NCBI GenBank assembly: GCA_035048815.1
Contig: JAUCBN010000020.1
Location: forward strand, 8,687,501 to 8,751,500
DNA length: 64,000 nucleotides
Origin: Abelmoschus esculentus
Lineage: Eukaryota > Streptophyta > Magnoliopsida > Malvales > Malvaceae
Reading direction: 5' to 3'
The position numbers and the translations under genes were made by a program. The notes beneath the pieces were generated by a model. That model was given only the letters and a program-made list of their open reading frames with translations, searched no databases and was not told the origin of the DNA. Positions 22,755 through 32,976 of the stretch are shown piece by piece (within the stretch, counting starts at the first letter, position 1; each line of letters opens with the position of its first letter).

Positions 22755-23526
22755 TGATAAATGTTTACCACCGACCGTCAACCTAAGAAATAAATCAAAT
22801 ATTGCCAAATTTTTTATTGAGTTTTACCGACAGTGTTTAGGCTTGTGAAACCCTAGCCGTTCCTTTTCTCTCAAATATTTTTTTCATAGTTGTTCTTTAC
22901 TTTGATCAATATTTTGATCGGTGGTCGACAATCAATCTTAATATTGGTTGTCGACCATCGAATCTATTATTTTTTTTATTTTGTTTTTAATTTTAATAAA
23001 AATCTCTGCTTCTATAGTACGCTCTTTCTGTCCTTGTGACACGCATTTTTTTCTGTCGTTCTGATATGTTTTTGTTATTATTTTTTGATTTGATTTATCT
23101 GTCTTTGTGGCATGTTTCAGCATACCCTAGCGATCGATTTTTGTTCTCACCGAGATTCAATCAATGTTAGTTTCTGATTTTTGTTTTGTCGGTGGTCACT
23201 TGAAAAGATTTATCCCCACTCGGTCGATGGTTGTTTGCCGATGAAATCAGTCCTGGGTAGCGATACTTTTTGGCATGACAGGTTGAATCGCCTACAACTC
23301 CTTCTTTCTTCATTATGCGTCTCGTTTGGACAGAGACAAGGAGATTCAAGAAGCTTTTGGATTGTATTGGTATGCTTATATCCATAGAAATATTTATTTT
23401 TCTTTGTTTTTGGGTTGTAAGAATTTTGGATTGTTTAATCCAATCATTTTACTTCTTGATTGCGATGTATTTATAATTTTTCTATGGATTTAATAAAAAT
23501 TCAGTGGCATTTATCAAAAAAAAAAT
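22755..23526 (+). mobile_element. Probable internally deleted LINE or LINE-derived element
   Basis: The right end, TTTAATAAAAATTCAGTGGC followed by ATTTATC and a poly(A) run at 23515-23525, resembles the 3' terminus of plant L1-type LINEs. The left part has a leader-like character ('gaaaccctagccgttccttttctc'). No reverse transcriptase or endonuclease remains. The left border is a guess and no target duplication was confirmed. Confidence 0.4.
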
Positions 23527-23551
23527 CAAATAATAACCAGTCATTTTCCTT

Positions 23552-23735
23552 TTTTATTTATTTTAAAATTAGCTATAGTGATTATAATAGTATCTATTCT
23601 AAAATGATCGTTCAATCACTGTATTATATTATTAATATTCAAACTCATAACCTTACTGTATTGTATTATTAATATTCAAACTCGTAACCTCTAAAAATAA
23701 CAATCGTTCCCTTAATCACTAAAATTCTCCAAAAT
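23552..23735 (-). mobile_element. SINE-like element, copy 2, with internal duplication
   Basis: Read on the minus strand it has an A-box-like TTAGTGATTAAGGGAACG, a B-box-like GGTTACGAGTTTG, and the same body as copy 1 (ACAGTGATTGAACGATCATT and a GATACTATTATAATCA-like stretch). A 37-bp piece including the B-box-like motif is present twice (23618-23692). It sits just right of the LINE-like poly(A). Confidence 0.6.
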
Positions 23736-24139
23736 TAAAATCCTATTTAAATCATTTTTTTCATATCATCATAAGTTCCAAAATAATTGTTTTTCATATG
23801 AAATATAAAAAATGAAAAAAATGATGAAAAAAATTATGATGATGCAAGTAGTTTTTATTGGTTGGAACTATAAATTATGTGACGAGTCAGGCTTATAATA
23901 TAATTCCGCTTTGGACCACTTCAGCAATTTTTCTTTTGCCAAAAACAATCTGAATATTTGATTAAGCTCCTCAGAAATCAGTCAGTTCCAGAGTCTTTAT
24001 GGGAAAAAACTTCTTCAGCAAATATCACAACACTTGTTTGTAACTCTACCAAGTTACCTGACCATGATTCTGAACAGTGACAGAAGCAAAAGAGTAGAAG
24101 ATAATATTATAGGGTTCGATATGAGTCGACAACCCAACG
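23736..24139. other. Intergenic DNA, 3' flank of the VTT-domain gene
   Basis: No coding sequence or repeat pair was recognised. The right part must contain the 3' untranslated region of the minus-strand gene. Confidence 0.5.
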
Positions 24140-27100
24140 TTAATCACTTCTGGAGTGATCAATAGAAGAAGATTCGGCCAAGTTCATATCACTGGAATAC
24201 TTTTTGATCCTCAACGAAATAAGAATGCTCGACATAATCCCGAGTAAAGGTAAAATATAAGACCAAACCTTTGATTTCTGTGAGCCAGATGCTGAAGCAA
24301 CCGCTGCACCGGCAAGGCTACCGATGGAGGTGTTCTGCAAGATCATTGGGATACCGCCGATGACAGTAGGAAGCAGAAAATCCACTATGAACCTAACGTT
24401 TGTGGCAGCTAGAGCATAATTGATGATATAGGAAGGGATGGGAGAGAAACGTGCAAGAATGACAAATCTCCATCCATCACGTTCGACGCCACGAGAGAGG
24501 ATATGGAAGTATTTATTGCTATGGACCCAGTTCATTGCAGAAGTTGAATGTTTGAAAACCAGCCTAAACAAATTAACAATAACAATTATTCGAAAGGGGA
24601 AACATGCAAAGGGAAGAAAAATAAATAGCTCACAGAAACAAAAAGATCAATGTAACATAAGATTCAGGCTGCTAAGAAAAATGAGTAGGTACACTCCCGG
24701 TACACAAGCTTAATCTTGGTTATGCGAAATTAAGTATAAACATTGTAAACATGGTTTTTGATGATCGTTGCTTACAATAATTTCACTAACATTTCGCCCT
24801 TTGTCATCAATCCATCAATGAACATACCAGAACCAATAGAGAAGGTTAGGGGAAATCCCTTCAAATTAACACTGGCATTGATGAGCACCACTCTAATTTC
24901 CCCTTAATTTTTTATGCCTGAACTTCAGACAAATATATATTTTTATTTTACTAGTGAGTTTAATTTCTTCCACCCCTTCAGTTCACACTCATTTTTCAAT
25001 AACATTTCAAGTATACTCGACCCAAGTCCAAACATGTTCTTTAAGTTCTCAATGTGTTGGTCCAAAGCACAAGTCTGAGGTATAAGACTGGAGCCGTCAC
25101 AAATCAATTCTTTGATCGAAAAAGAAGGAAATCTATACAGAGGAGGGAAGAAAAGAGATTTCACTATATCTAGTTACCATTTATGAATTATTTATTTATG
25201 AACATAGAAGATTTAACTCTATTAACGAAAGTAAACACGATTTAACCATTGAACGAACAGTTATAAAAACAACAAGATATCATTTTCCTTTAATAAATAC
25301 TTTCATCTTGTTTCACTGCCATCCAAAAATGTCAGCAAATATTCTGCATAACCTTTTGGTCTTCATTTGACATCCAAATTACATCGAAATCTAAAATCAT
25401 ATCCTAGTTTCATTTTTTACCATTCCAAATACCCTAAAATTTCTTATTTCACGTCCCATTGCAATTCTACCTACTGAATTTTTTCACAGTTCTTCAATTG
25501 AAGCCCAAATCCAAGCAACCAGTAATCAAGCTTTGGATGTTATTTATGCATAATTCCAACAAGTTAATTGAAGGCTTGAACTACTCAAGGTTTTTATTTT
25601 ACTACTAGCATTTAATAGGCTCAATAGTAATTTTTCTAAATCTGAAATGTAGGATACTTTTACATCAACTAGTTTTACTTATTTTCCAAGAATTAATCCT
25701 GTTTGGCCCTTTTTGGTATTTTTGCATTTACAGTAGGTATTGTAGAAGCCTACTTTGAAGCTTAGAGACCTCTATTTTCTTTACTCAATTTCCAAGTTTT
25801 ATTAAGAATTTCAGATCAGAAAACTGCCATAAAATTAACCATCTATGTAGCTAACTGTCCTATGTCAGTTCCATATAGCTTAAAGATCAAAACATTGATG
25901 TAATTCTGGTTAACAATGGAAACAATTGCAAAACCAAATCAAAGGTTCAGCTCTTCATCAGGATCAAAAGAGGCTATATCCAGTGCATGATGTTCTCAGT
26001 ATAAGCAGGGTGAGGAGAAAGGTAAGTAGATAAAAACAAGTTTTTGTGTGCGTAAATGATGAGATTTGAACTTTTAGCCTTGCTCTTTCCATTAATTAAT
26101 TCTTCTCTACTTCATCAAGAATTTCAGATTAAAATATAAAATGTTTTTTTAATCTATATAGACCTCTGTTTTTCAATTTATTTGAACTTTTTTCCTTGCC
26201 CGTTTTATTGTTAATTATACCTTGCCGCCCTAATATTGATTCCTGACTTCGTTCCTAAACAAAACAATACCCAAGAAAGCTGATATTCTTGAACTTTACC
26301 CGTCCCATTTTATGGTTAATTATACCTTTCCCCCTAATATTAATTCCTTGCTCCATCCCCGAATGCAACAATACCCAAGAAAGCTGATATTCTTGGAATG
26401 GGGAAACTAGCAAAAACAGCTTGAATTCAGACACAATCGAAAAACATTGTTATAGATAAGCAATGTCCAAGGTTGAACAACTTAAATTCAGTGCTAATGG
26501 AAATGGATACTAAAATAGATGCAGATATACTATCTATATCGACACTAGTGAAGACCTGATCTAAGATATGAAATGTAAAAAGGTTGACCTAATTAAATCT
26601 GGTAATGTTCAGCGCTATCATGTCTTCCCCCAAATCCATCAGATTAACAAGGATAATCCAATTCATTCAACCAGGATACAATGGAGAAACCAAATCAGAA
26701 AGCAAACAATCTACCTCAAAAGAACACCAATTGAAGGAATTAAAGACAATTTAAACATCAAACACAATCAAAAATATCAGGCACCTAAAGATTATAATAA
26801 CACAATTCAACAGCTAAATACAAAATTGGAAAAAAAGGAGAGCAGAGATGATGGGTACCTGCCAATCCAGAAAGAGAGGGAAGCCCCCATGAGCTTAGCG
26901 GAGAAGACGCAGAGTACGGCAGGAAAGAAGCCGAAGAGCAAAGAAGCGCCAGCCTCGAAGAAGACAGCGTAGGGCAAGCAGAGGGAGATGGTGAGGGTGT
27001 GGAGGGATACGTAAAGAGGGATGGCCCAAATCCCTAATCGGTCCGACCATTGCTGGAAGTAGTGGAGGGCGGCGTCTTTGTCCAGTCCCAATGCGCCACC

Positions 27101-27166
27101 GTATTGCTTGGCTATAGCAATTACGGCCACCAACGCCCCTATTTTTAACCAGCTCCCTAGCTTCAT
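24140..27166 (-). CDS. SNARE-associated Golgi / TVP38-TMEM64 (VTT domain) membrane protein, two exons
   Basis: This is a multi-pass membrane protein of the VTT/DedA family, whose members act in endomembranes (Tvp38, TMEM64, VMP1 and TMEM41B are relatives, the last two being lipid scramblases); the substrate of this plant branch is not known to me. Exons are 27166-26859 and 24563-24140 with a GT/AG intron of 2,295 bp; the split codon AG|G encodes Arg103. The product is 243 residues. Residues 1-20 form a first hydrophobic segment; 45-100 hold paired membrane segments with a LCLPYAVFFEAGASLLFG re-entrant-loop-like stretch. The family signature ARFSPIPSYIINYALA lies at 140-155, followed by FLLPTVIGGIPMILQNTSIG. 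A last membrane helix lies near 203-220, with a basic RIKKYSS tail. An upstream in-frame ATG at 27247 would add 27 polar residues; I prefer 27166 because family proteins start close to the first helix. No defect is seen. Confidence 0.9.
24564..26858 (-). other. Large intron of the VTT-domain gene
   Basis: The intron starts GTACCC at 26858 and ends TTTAG at 24564. It holds AT-rich sequence, a 107-bp tandem duplication (26184-26397) and no convincing extra exon. A 73-codon minus-strand frame at 24943-25164 has no family resemblance I know. Confidence 0.75.
26184..26397. repeat. Tandem duplication, 107-bp unit, in the intron
   Basis: Both copies contain GTTAATTATACCTT, CCCTAATATT and CAATACCCAAGAAAGCTGAT followed by ATTCTTG. 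Copy borders are about 26184-26290 and 26291-26397, with about 15-20 % divergence. Confidence 0.85.
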
Positions 27167-27629
27167 CTTTAGCCGATGCTCAGGGTATACGGAACAAGTC
27201 TGTGTTTTATTCTTACTGTTGTGTATAAATACTTGTACTCTTTCCAATCGCGTGGTAGGTAGGGATGATATACGAGTATAATTTTAATCGTATAATTTTA
27301 AGATATTGAAACGTTACATTTCAATTAGGATAAGTATGATTTAGTGACTGAGCGTAAATGTTAAAAAGTTATCTTTTATGGGAAATTCTAAAAAAGGTAG
27401 GGTTAAAAAAATTTAAAAACAAGATATATTGAATTTTTTATAAAAATTTAAGAATTTTAGTATCTAGTTTTATTTGTTATATATTTTAATTTTTATATTT
27501 TTTTTAAAAAATTAGTATGTATCAAAATTCTTATATTTTTTTAAGAAATTAGATATGAACCAAAATTCTTGTACTTTTTATTTGAAATTCGATATATACT
27601 AAAAAATTAATACCGGAATTCTTATAACT
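27167..27629. other. Upstream region of the VTT-domain gene with AT-rich repeat
   Basis: The first 250 bp hold the 5' leader and presumed promoter of the minus-strand gene. From 27410 to 27625 lies an array of ~45-bp degenerate units of the form 'AAAATTCTTATA...TTTTTTAAGAAATT', related in inverted orientation to the array at 22368-22600. Confidence 0.5.
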
Positions 27630-29503
27630 TATCACGACCATTTTAAAATCAAGTGTGTGAAAATAGCCTGACAAGTGAGTTTTGGAAAATCGAGATTATA
27701 TTGTTTTTAGTTGTTAATTATGAAAACCAAAATTTTATTAGAAAACATGTATTATTTAAATTTAAAAAAAATGACTTGGGGTCGCCACTGGCCACTTTGG
27801 TAGACCAGACACCATAAAATAAACCAAAGATTCATTTTTAAAACATTTGTGTTCGGGAGTCAATTACGTGTAAGGACGACCCTTACAAGCGCCCGAGATC
27901 GGTACCTTATTAATTACACGTGGTATTTTGGCATTTCGAATAATAATATAAATTTAATTCGTTATTATCAAATGAATATCGTTCGAATGAGGATATCCTT
28001 TTGGATAAAAAAAGTATATTTCTTTTAAATACGAACTTTGAATAAGACGTTCTATAATAAAAAACCTTAACTCGTATTTAAAGAAATATAAATTCTGCCA
28101 AAAAAGGTTTGAATGTATGACCGGTTATTATCTTGTCGATTTTAAGTTCTAACCTATAAGGCTCCATTAATTAAATATTTAAAACCCTATTAAATTATTA
28201 ATTTACCAAGTGTATTATGATAACTTCCAAGCAATTGAATACTACCATCTCGACACCGAATAAAATTATTAATACTGTTGGTGCTTCTAATTATTTACCT
28301 AATTAATTTTATTTGATTCTAACCCTGAATTATTTTCCATTTTTTATGTTTCGATGGCACGTCGAATGCGATACCAAAGTACACTCTTGGCCAACATAAT
28401 GTTACATCAAAACACTGACCACTTACTGTATCTGAGGTATATGATTAAAATGTTACTATAATTATCTCCCTATTTAAAATTAATTATTTAATTAAAGTGA
28501 CTAACCCTAAAAGGTCTCTAATTTAATTATTTAAATGTGAGTTAGGTGTCATCCTAAACAAAATATACTATATGCTTTTAAAATATGCACACAAACAAAT
28601 AAATAAACAAACAAATAAATAAAAGCATAAATTAAAAGACAAAGCCCAAGGTAATTCTCAATTTAAAAGCATAAAGCCCAAATTACATCCTGTAAGTGAT
28701 CTAATTGAAAGAATTGGGAATTACCGAGTCTAATTGAAAGAAAAAAGGACTAAATTTTAAAGTATATGATCTTAGGGGGCAAATTAGGCTTAAGTAGTGA
28801 CTAAATTGGAAGAATTCTAAGCCTAATGTTCAATTCAGGATGATCTAGTGACTAAATTAAAGAGTCTCTAAAATTAGAGGTAAAATTAGGTTATGGTGAC
28901 CTAATTGTTACTTTATTTGCAGAAATCATGATACAAGAAAAGAAATAAAGGCTATATAACCCTTCGATTGGAGAATGTTGTCATCCGGCAACAACCGGTG
29001 ACGTTCTTCGGCGTTCTTTAACTATTCCATCAACCTTTCAAATTCTGAACATGGCGATTGAACACCTAAGATAGAGACCGTTTGATCTCCTTAGAGCAAA
29101 TGCATTGCCTTTAATTGTCGATGCAAAGTTGGGTATTGGAAGCTTGAATCTGCTTGTTTCTCCTCATGCAAATTGAATTCCCTTTTTTGTGTTTGTCAAT
29201 ATCTGTATATAAGGTGTTCTTCTTGTGCCAATCCTCCCCTCCTCGGTTTGATCATGGGAATCATGCCAACGCAACAATCGTTCCCTTCCCTTTTCAGTGG
29301 AAATGGTTCTCTTAATTAGTAATCGATTCTCCAAAACTGTTTTAAACTCCCCTATTATTATTATATTTTTTGAATTTTCTTTCTTTCTTTAATTATTTTA
29401 TTTTATTTTATATAATATTATATGTATTTGTTTATTATTTATTTGTTATATTTATGTAATGACCTTATTTACGATGAAACCCAGACAAAATTTGGGTATT
29501 ACA
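27630..29503 (-). repeat. LTR of a minus-strand Tat/Ogre-like element
   Basis: Read on the minus strand it starts TGTAATACCCAAATTTTGTC at 29503 and ends AATGGTCGTGATA at 27630, matching the start and end of the 2.5-kb LTRs at 32977 and 50835. It is 1,874 bp, shorter through internal deletions and divergence. It shares long blocks such as the segment around GGGTCGTCCTTACA and the AATTAATAAGGTACCGATCT block. Confidence 0.85.
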
Positions 29504-31690
29504 GTTGCCCCTCTTTGCTCAAAGTTGTGGAACAAGAGACAAGCAAAGACTGAAAATACACGAATTTTGTCTGAACTTCTTGGCCACCTTTCTACGCTAC
29601 TGAAGTTTGAAGCTGTTCTTCTCATTATGAAGTTCTTCTCATTATGAATTTCTTCAAACTTATACTGAATTGCAAAATTCGAAGTTGTTCTTCTCATTAA
29701 AAATTCTTCATCTTCCGCTAAAAACTGTTGGCGTTCTTCTCATTTTGGAATTCTCCAGGGTCCGAAGCTGTTCTTCTTAATACGAAATTCTATAGACAAA
29801 TCGCTATTCATGATATCCGAGGTTGTTCTTCTTATTATGAAATTCCTCGTATTCCATGAAAGCTTGAATTGTTGTTGTTTGATTAGTTGTTTGAATTCTT
29901 TTTGAACCTTGAATTCTTCTCTGCAAAAAGATAAACCATCAATTAATACAACTTCAACATGGATTAAGTTGAAAAACTATCTTTTCATTTGTCATCTTCA
30001 TCGCTTCTCTGTTCAAGCTTGAACATTTTCGTCTGAACCCATTGTTGGTTTAACTTGATTAATCCTGCTAAAGGTTGGTTTCCCTGCATCACAAATCTTT
30101 AATTTCTCGTTACTTTTTCTTCTTTTTTCATTTTCATTTTCTTTTCTTTTTTTTATTTTTTTCAGCACATCATCATTTTATTTTGATAATCCTTGAAAAG
30201 TTCTCATCATTTCAAAGATATCTACCCCAAGGACTTAGCATAATGCCCGAAGGTCTTAATGATGACCCGAAGGATTTAAGATCGAATTGCCTCCTCGATT
30301 GTACAAACGATATCATCACTCTCGAAGGTGATGGCCCAAAGGATTTAACATCATGCCCGAATGACTTACTGATGACATGAAGGATTTAGGATTGAATTGT
30401 TTACTTGGTTGTGCAAACGATATCATCACTCACGAAGGTGACGGCCTGAAGGACTTAACATCAAGCCCAAGGGACTTACTGATGACCCAAAGGATATAAG
30501 ATCGAATTGACTCCTTGATTGTCCAAACGATATCATCACTCACGAAGGTGACAGCCCGAAGGACTTAACATCATGTGGAGGGACTTATTGATGACCCGAA
30601 GGATTTAGGATCGAATTGCCTCCTTGATTGTGCAAATATCATCACTCCCGAAGGTGACGGCCCGAAGGACTTAACATCATGCGTGAAGGACTTATTGATG
30701 ACCCGAAGGATTTAACATCATGCCCAAAGGACTTATTGATGACCCGAAGGATTTAACATCATGCCCGAAGGATTTATTGATGACCCGAAGGATATAGGAT
30801 CAAATTGCCTCCTTGATTGTGCAAACGATATCATCATTCCCGAATGTGACGGCCCGAAGGACTTAACATCATGCCCGAAGGACTTAATGATGACCAGAAG
30901 GATTTAACATCATGCCCGAAGGACTTAACATCATTCCCGAAGGACTTATTGATGACCCGGAGGATTTAACAATGAAATATGGAGCTGTTCTTCTCATTAA
31001 AAATTCTCCACCCCCACTGAAGAGTCTGAAGTTGTTCTTCTTATTATGAAATTCTTCAGACCAGTATCAAATCATGAAATATAATATTGTTTCTTCATAT
31101 TCAATCTGGAGTTTTTTTTCTCATTTGAACTTCTCCAAAGTTTGAAGTTATTCTTCTCATTTGAATTTCTTCAAATAAATCTTGGAATTCGAGGTTGTTC
31201 TTCTCATTTGAATTTCCTCGAACATCTGGTAAACAACTTTTTTTAAATCGCATCTTCAAGCGTAAAATCTTGCTTAACCTCATCTTCTTTGCTGAAATCT
31301 TTCTTCTCAAATAGAAATCTTTACTGGTCTCTGTTGACCTTCTAAAATGCTTATTCTCAAATTTTCTTTCTCTTAGATCTTTGTTTTTCCTGATTTGGAT
31401 TGCGTTTTTGTTGATTTTGCGAATTCCTGTTAAAATTAACCAAAAATATTTTCAATACATAAGTTAGCATGTTTTACCTTGTGGATGCCTAACCATATGA
31501 TGCATGAATTATGGACATTGAGGGACACTTGGATGTACTATGATCTTTTTTATTCTCTTCATTGAGCCTTTTTCTGCTATGGTGACATCTCACCTCAATA
31601 ACTTTGTGCTCCGTCTGACTTCTCAAGCTTCATTTCTCAGACTGACATTAACATCATTGTCTTCATTACAAATCTTTGTCTTCTAACTCT
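29504..31690 (-). mobile_element. 3' internal region of the truncated minus-strand Tat/Ogre-like element
   Basis: On the minus strand the segment ends in the purine tract GAGCAAAGAGGGGCAAC just before the LTR, as in 50818-50834. It carries many copies of the GAATTTCATAATGAGAAGAAC-like motif and a satellite-like array. No gag or pol of this element is left: the 5' half is missing where copia sequence begins near 31690. The exact right border is uncertain by tens of bases. Confidence 0.75.
30215..30975 (-). repeat. Satellite-like tandem array, ~110-bp higher-order unit
   Basis: The phrase CAAACGATATCATCACTC returns every ~110 bp (about 30305, 30416, 30526, 30630, 30826). Between these, sub-units of 19-21 bp, CCCGAAGGACTTAACATCAT and CCCGAAGGACTTATTGATGA, are multiplied in varying number. 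The array lies within the 3' untranslated region of an Ogre-like element, a place known from work on other plants to give rise to satellites. Confidence 0.85.
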
Positions 31691-32068
31691 TGTATTTCAA
31701 TTCATTTCTTTGTAATTGATTTTGGGGAGTGTTGTTTTGTAATTGGGGTATTTTTATCTTTTGAGAGAAACCTATTTGCCTATTTGTTATCATTTGTAAT
31801 CTCTTGTGAGGTTTAAGTCAATTTTGGATAAAAAATTGGCTTGTTGTAAAGGTTAGCCCTTGAACTTAGAAAAAAGGTTGAATTCATCTAGTGAAGTGGT
31901 TTGAAAATCCTTAGTGGGAGCTAAGGTAGTGTATGTAGAGCTTGTTTTGAAGCTTGAACTACTATAAATCTTGTTTTCTTAATTTTCTTCGAAAATCTTC
32001 CAACAAATTTTTTAATAGTCAATTCACCCCTCTCTTAGCCAATTCCATTGTGTGATCAAATCAAAAAT

Positions 32069-32080
32069 TGGTATCAGAGC
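32069..32080 (+). other. Primer binding site (initiator tRNA-Met type) of the copia element
   Basis: TGGTATCAGAGC, followed by TAGATC, stands 72 bases before the gag ATG, as is usual for plant copia elements. Confidence 0.85.
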
Positions 32081-32152
32081 TAGATCTTTGAAGGGATTAA
32101 CATCCACAAAATAGATCCAAAGATTGTTGATCATCTCTAGAAGCTAAAGCAA

Positions 32153-32976
32153 ATGGCCTCTACTTTCGAAAGTTGGAACGAGTCTCACTCCATCACCAAG
32201 CCTCCTTTATTCAATGGTGATAACTATCCATATTGGAAGAATAGGATGAGGTTGTTCATCAACTCCAATGATTATGTTCTATGAGACATAATTGAAGATG
32301 ACCCCTCAACCCCAATAAAGCAAGAAGGAGATAGACAAGTACCGAAGAAAAGGAATGAGATGACCGATGAATAAAGAAGAAGAATGTCAACAAATGATAA
32401 AGCCTTGCACATTCTCTTTTGTTCTCTTGGTCCCAAAATCTATTCCAAGATGTTATCTTGTACAAGTGCTAAAGAAGTGTGAGATTCATTGGAGACAACA
32501 TACGAAGGAACTAATGATGTCAAGGAGACAAAGATCGGTCTTCTTAATCTCAACTACAAGAACGTCAAGATAGAGCTGGATGAAGACATCACAAAGATGT
32601 TTGATCGATTACCGGTGATAGTCAATGGTTTTAAAGGATTTGATGAGATCATCCCAGAGGAGAAGCTCATACGAAAGCTCATCTACTCTCTTTCCGAGTC
32701 TTGGGATAGAAAGAGAACGACTATCATTGATGCAAATGACCTCAAGACTCTAAAACTTGATGCTCTTGTGGGATCTCTTCTCACCCATGAGATCATGAAG
32801 AAAGGAATATAAGAAGAGAAAAAGAAGGAAGATTTGAAGCTTGAAAAGAGAGAAGTAGAAAACAAGAAGCAAGGCATTGCTCTCAAAGCTTCAACATCTC
32901 AAGAGGAGGTGGACACTAGTGAAGAAGATGAGCTAGAGGAATTGGCTATGTTAGCCAAAAGATTCACAAAGCTCAT
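32153..32976 (+). pseudogene. gag: Copia gag, N-terminal part, split by a transposon
   Basis: The frame opens MASTFESWNESHSITKPPLF and has the copia gag hallmark 'NGDNYPYWKNRMRLFI'. It continues in the same frame through capsid sequence (EVxDSLETTYEGTNDVKETK) to a Glu/Lys-rich linker. In-frame stops include TGA in place of Trp at 32282 and about 32488, and TAA near 32372. The coding sequence continues after the inserted element with the zinc knuckle at 53443-53484. Confidence 0.85.
32972..32976 (+). repeat. Target-site duplication CTCAT, left copy
   Basis: CTCAT directly precedes the 5' LTR of the Ogre-like element; the same five bases follow its 3' LTR at 53355-53359. Confidence 0.9.

Larger units (their letters stand above)
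31691..32976 (+). mobile_element. Sirevirus-like Ty1/copia element, left part (LTR remnant, PBS, 5' gag)
   Basis: The primer binding site at 32069-32080 is followed by a gag start at 32153. The sequence left of it to about 31691 is probably what remains of the 5' LTR, but its partner is not in the window. The element is interrupted at 32976 by the CTCAT-flanked Ogre-like insertion and resumes at 53355/53360 in the same gag gene. Confidence 0.7.

Noticed and set aside
24438..24713. 91-codon plus-strand open frame
   Set aside because: It lies opposite exon 2 of the VTT-domain gene and shows no family resemblance.
24943..25164. 73-codon minus-strand frame in the intron, considered as an extra exon
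   Set aside because: The exon 1 - exon 2 join already gives a complete family-length protein in frame, and this text does not fit between them.
26568..26972. 134-codon plus-strand open frame
   Set aside because: It overlaps exon 1 of the minus-strand VTT-domain gene and the intron, has Lys/Gln-rich low-complexity text and no domain; it is a shadow frame.
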